Shown here in pieces: positions 60,501-64,000 of a stretch of 64,000 nucleotides of DNA; position 1 is the first letter of the stretch; each line of letters begins with the position of its first letter. The DNA comes from Lachnospiraceae bacterium. GTDB lineage: Bacteria; Bacillota; Clostridia; Lachnospirales; Lachnospiraceae. Both the position numbers and the translations under genes were made by a program. The notes under the pieces are model-generated. The model worked only from the letters and a program-made list of their open reading frames with translations, made no database searches and was not told the origin of the DNA. Location of the stretch: the NCBI GenBank assembly GCA_003979345.1, contig RYVZ01000001.1:124001-188000 (forward strand), given 5' to 3'.

Positions 60501-60529
60501 TTGTCTTTCCCACCCTTTTTCGCTATACT
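60501..60529 (+). promoter_or_regulatory. Promoter of the amidase gene
   Basis: TTGTCT (60501-60506) and TATACT (60524-60529) are 17 bp apart, 30 bp before the ATG. Confidence 0.75.
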
Positions 60530-60559
60530 TATTTTACCAAAGTAGAAAGGATGTTGTCT

Positions 60560-61606
60560 ATGCAAAATATGGAACAAAAAAAGAATTTGCGGCTTTTTCG
60601 GATTATCCCGGCCCTTCTATGTACTTTTTTGTTTGTATCCGCCCTTTTTTCCCCCATGCCCGTTAACGCAAAAGAAAATGTCGTCGTTGTATTAGACCCC
60701 GGACATGGCGGTGAGTCGGAGGGTGCCGCTTATCACGGTATATTGGAAAAAGATATCGATCTCTCGGTCGCATTGATGACCGGCTACTATCTGTCCCAGT
60801 TCGAAGGCGTTACTGTCTACCTGACACGGACCGGTGATTATGAGGTTCCTCTCGAAGACCGTCCGGAGTTCGCCCGTGCCGTAAACGCCGACTTCTTTTA
60901 CAGTATTCACTTTAACGCGTCAGATTCCCACGCCTTTTACGGCAGCGAAGTCTGGGTATCTGCATTTGGAGAATGCTATACTGCCGGTTACCAGTTTGCT
61001 AAGATCCTTCTTTCCGATATGAGTTCGGAATTAGGCACATACAACCGCGGTTGTAAAACACGCTTAAATTCCAAAGGTACGGACTATTACGGCGTTATCC
61101 GCCTTTGTACTTCCTATGGGATTCCAAGCTGTATCATTGAGCACTGCCATATTGACAACCAATATGACTTTAACAATTACATATCCCCCGAGCTGCTGCA
61201 GCAGATGGCATATCTGGATGCTGTTTCCATCGCAAAATACTTCGGTCTCTCCTCGCCTGCGCTCGGCTTGGACTTTACCGACTATACACGCGTCCCCTGT
61301 GAAACACCGGCGTGCCATAAACCGGATACCACGCCTCCTGATTATGCGGTCGTCGCTCCGGTCTCTGCTGACGCATCTGCAAGAACCGCAACCGTTGTCA
61401 TCAACTCCTTAGATAGTGACAGCAGTATCAAATATTTCTCTTATTCGCTTGATCAGGGTATCACATGGTCCGAACTGATCAAATACAGCGGCGGTCCGAC
61501 GATCGTCACGCTCCCTCTGCACAGCCGGGACGATACGATCACGATCGCCGCGTATAATCAGTATGATAAATGCACGATCAGCAATACGATCGATCCGATT
61601 CCGTAA
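60560..61606 (+). CDS. N-acetylmuramoyl-L-alanine amidase (Amidase_3)
   Basis: The 348-residue protein has a signal peptide (about 1-38, ending PVNAK) and an Amidase_3 domain with zinc ligands in LDPGHGG, LEKD and SIHFNA, and catalytic Glu in IIEHCHID. It cleaves the bond between muramic acid and the stem peptide. The C-terminal 110 residues form a beta-rich domain (VVINSLDSDSSIKYF) that may bind the wall. ATG at 60560 lies 9 nt after AAAGG, whereas the one at 60551 abuts the site. Confidence 0.92.
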   Translation: MQNMEQKKNLRLFRIIPALLCTFLFVSALFSPMPVNAKENVVVVLDPGHGGESEGAAYHGILEKDIDLSVALMTGYYLSQFEGVTVYLTRTGDYEVPLEDRPEFARAVNADFFYSIHFNASDSHAFYGSEVWVSAFGECYTAGYQFAKILLSDMSSELGTYNRGCKTRLNSKGTDYYGVIRLCTSYGIPSCIIEHCHIDNQYDFNNYISPELLQQMAYLDAVSIAKYFGLSSPALGLDFTDYTRVPCETPACHKPDTTPPDYAVVAPVSADASARTATVVINSLDSDSSIKYFSYSLDQGITWSELIKYSGGPTIVTLPLHSRDDTITIAAYNQYDKCTISNTIDPIP

Positions 61607-61640
61607 AACGGCATCACTCTGCCCCGGACCGCTTTTTTGC

Positions 61641-63108
61641 CTACTTGATCTGTCTTTTATTTTTGTACATCATACGGTCTGCAACATTGATAAAATCGGG
61701 ATCAGCGAGTCCGCAGTAGCCGATCGCATAGCTGATCGGTATACTGCTGGACTCATTATAAATCGTGCAATGCTTTGACAATTCACTGACAAACATTTTC
61801 GCGTCTTTCTGATAAAGGGCCGCAAATTCATCACCGCCCTGCCTGTACGCCTTTCCGTTTTCCCCCGCCGTACCGGAAAGCATGCCGGCAAATCCCTGTA
61901 GCAGCTTATCTCCGGCTGAATGCCCCGCTGTGTCGTTAACGATCTTTAAGTCGTTCAGATCGGCAATGATATAACAGCCGCTTTCCTGTCCCGAAAGCTT
62001 CCCCAGATCGCGCTCCAGCGCATTCCGGTTATAAATGTGCGTCATATAATCAATATATGCAAACCGACTTCCCATCTCCGTACAGAATGCGATCACGTTT
62101 CTCATACAGTCATATCTTGAGGCGGATTCTTTTCCGGTGAGCACCTTTGTCTCAATGCTCAGGCTGTCAGAACCATATTTTTCCTCAACGCTGCTTTTTA
62201 CTTTGCTTAATACCAGCTGCGCCTTTTCCTCTGCCCCTGCGATCAGTGCCACGCCGTTTTCACAGACACGATACCCATACAGACGGCAGGCTCTGATTCC
62301 CTTTTCCATATTCTGCAGTATAAGGGTATCCTGCTTCCAGTCAAAATTGTTTTCTGTTTTGCAAAAGCAAAGAACCGCAATGATGATCCGCTGTTTTTCA
62401 AAATCATGTTCTTTCAAAACGGACTCAAATGAATATAGATTAAATAATCCGGTCTTATCGTCCAGATATTTTTCAGTATTTTCATTACTCAGGATCAGAC
62501 CGAGCATGATAAGTGTGGACCCGACGGTCACTAACAGCACTTCGGGCAGGAGCATCTGCACGATGGATACGATCACATAGATTGGAACTGCCAGAATGAT
62601 CGCCATTCTTTTTTCCTCATCCAAAATCTCCCAATAGCGTATACAATGATACAGGATCAGGAACAAATAGATCACAAGGCTGCCATACAGGGCATATGCC
62701 TTCGGACCTAACGAATATGCCGTTTCGGTTCCCTGCACATAAGTGATCGGCAGCACCAGTATCCCCACCGCCGAAACAATGACCGGCAGGCTTTGGCAGA
62801 CTCTTACGGCCCTTGCGAATTTCCGCTTTGTTTCCAAATAGCTTCTCATGTATAAAAACAATAAATAGACAAATCCCAAAATGGTCAGAAGATAAATGAT
62901 ATGAGCTGTCAGATTGATGCTCTCCTTCACCAACTCCCTGTGATTTACCGTATAGACCGTGATCAGGTCAAATAACGCATTCAGCAGCGCAGCGCCGGTA
63001 AGCACCTGAAATATTTTTGTGGACCGGAATATGGGGCTTGCGATAATAGAATCCAATCATATACAAAATCAATAAAAGGCATGCAGCCGATGTTTTTAGC
63101 AACAGCAT
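61641..63108 (-). pseudogene. GGDEF domain protein, frameshifted near the N-terminus
   Basis: The downstream frame (to 63056) has about seven membrane segments and a diguanylate cyclase domain with intact RQGGDEF. It starts on a TTG without a ribosome site. The frame at +1 just upstream reads MLLLKTSAACLLLILYMIGF and FYYRKPHIPV, the expected first membrane segment, starting with ATG at 63106-63108. The join is near a CACAAAAAT sequence at about 63015-63025. Either the gene is inactivated, or the base is miscalled, or frameshifting occurs. Product would make c-di-GMP. Confidence 0.7.
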
Positions 63109-63251
63109 AGACACAGCACTCCCTTTCCTCTGTCTGCAGCAAAACAGCAATTAGCAATTGAAGTCATACTGTTCCATTATATGTCGCAGCCGGTAAAAAA
63201 GCAAATCAAATATTGTCCGTTATATGCCGCCGTTATATGCCGCTATATGCC

Positions 63252-63298
63252 ACGGGGAGATGAGACATGACACGTCCTGCCATATCCCATCTCCCCGT
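63252..63298. repeat. Long stem-loop after the partial gene
   Basis: ACGGGGAGATG and CATCTCCCCGT pair over 11 bp with a 25-nt loop. It lies in the 3' region of the minus-strand partial gene. No T-run follows. Confidence 0.7.
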
Positions 63299-63340
63299 AA
63301 ATCAGACCTGTTTCAGAACAGACCCGCATGAAAAACCTGT

Positions 63341-64000
63341 TTATTTTCCTTCCAAATAATAGAATGTTACTTCAATCGTCTCAACATGACCAAGCGTCTC
63401 CGCGTCAAGAAGATTCGGTGTTGCCATATTCAGGCTTCCGTCAACGGTGCGCGCTTCCGCAGGCACGGACGTCACCCACGCATTATAAAGGTTTGCCCGC
63501 GTGCAGACTCCGTCGTCACTTGCCGTATAAGGTTTTCCCTGCATCTGGTACTTCTCTCCGTTGACTACAATCTCCATGATATTGATCACATAACCCGGAT
63601 ATAATGTCTCCCCGTTTCCGATCGCAACTGCAGAGAATGCGACACTATCAGCATATCCCATCGCCGTTCCTGTAAAATCCAGACTGATCGTATAGGTGCC
63701 CGGTCCCGTGATCGTTGCATCCGTCGCGACGATTCCCTCCGTCTTGTCTTCCGGCTTATAAACATCTCCAACGCTGTACATCAGATTCCAGTCTCCGCTG
63801 TTATACATGATCCAGGCCATAGCCTCATCATCCGCAAGACCTGCTTCCGGCTCGGAGTTGGCAAGTCCCTCGTCCATCACTGTCTTTGCATTCTGACGGA
63901 TATCTTCTCTGCTCATGGAAGCCTGCATCGCATAGCTGTGCTCCGTATAAAGTGCTGCCACCTCGCTGTCAATGATCGCACAGGTATTGCGGTTATACAT
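63341..64000 (-). CDS. C-terminal part of an unidentified protein, cut by the window edge
   Basis: The frame of 219 residues is open to the window edge, so the N-terminus is missing. The visible part has a helical stretch (REDIRQNAKTVMDEG) and a beta-sandwich-like domain (TYTISLDFTG, SAVAIGNGETLYPGYVINI, VETIEVTFYY), suggesting an extracellular binding module. I do not recognise the family. The gene ends in TAA before a hairpin. Confidence 0.65.
   Translation of the reverse strand: MYNRNTCAIIDSEVAALYTEHSYAMQASMSREDIRQNAKTVMDEGLANSEPEAGLADDEAMAWIMYNSGDWNLMYSVGDVYKPEDKTEGIVATDATITGPGTYTISLDFTGTAMGYADSVAFSAVAIGNGETLYPGYVINIMEIVVNGEKYQMQGKPYTASDDGVCTRANLYNAWVTSVPAEARTVDGSLNMATPNLLDAETLGHVETIEVTFYYLEGK

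Overview
The window looks like chromosomal DNA from a spore-forming Clostridia bacterium, most likely a Lachnospiraceae member. The reasons are the spoIVB and complete spoIIIA sporulation genes, the Firmicutes-type block from recN to asp23, strong AGGAGG ribosome sites, TTGACA/TATAAT promoters, intrinsic terminators and many DUF families common in gut clostridia. No database search was possible. Every assignment rests on motifs, length and gene order.

Layout. From 0.07 to 12.6 kb nearly everything is on the minus strand: a MerR regulator with a 19-bp-spacer promoter, spoIVB, then recN, argR, nadK, tlyA, dxs, ispA, xseB, xseA, nusB and asp23 (DNA repair, arginine control, NADP and isoprenoid synthesis, rRNA modification and antitermination). 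From 12.7 to 16.8 kb lie a transglutaminase-like lipoprotein, prfC and deoB. From 16.9 to 22.3 kb is the eight-gene spoIIIA operon behind a sigma-E-type promoter. A tiny glycyl radical protein (GrcA-like) follows on the plus strand, then a GH2-AraC-GH5 sugar cluster, a LytTR regulator, a DUF2975/XRE pair and a chemoreceptor.

The region from 32 to 38 kb is the most unusual. An Erm-type 23S rRNA methyltransferase with a basic octapeptide-repeat N-terminus sits behind a 400-nt leader that holds a promoter, a 20-codon leader peptide and two terminators. This cassette abuts a decayed GNAT acetyltransferase gene broken by an 11-bp duplication. Four kilobases away, an intact GNAT gene has its own promoter, 20-codon leader ORF and attenuator-like hairpin. 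Two tRNA-Leu genes next to it carry a duplicated 3' end that looks like an integration scar.

From 38 to 64 kb are a heterodimeric ABC exporter, a FliD-like orphan, a type II restriction-modification pair whose nuclease I cannot place in a family, a PflX-like radical SAM enzyme, a cluster of three small genes beside an AgrC/AgrA-like two-component system, a glutamine-amidotransferase-like protein lacking its catalytic Cys, several DUF proteins, hflX, a tRNA-Pro, an esterase, a cell-wall amidase, a frameshifted GGDEF gene and the end of an unidentified protein cut by the window edge.
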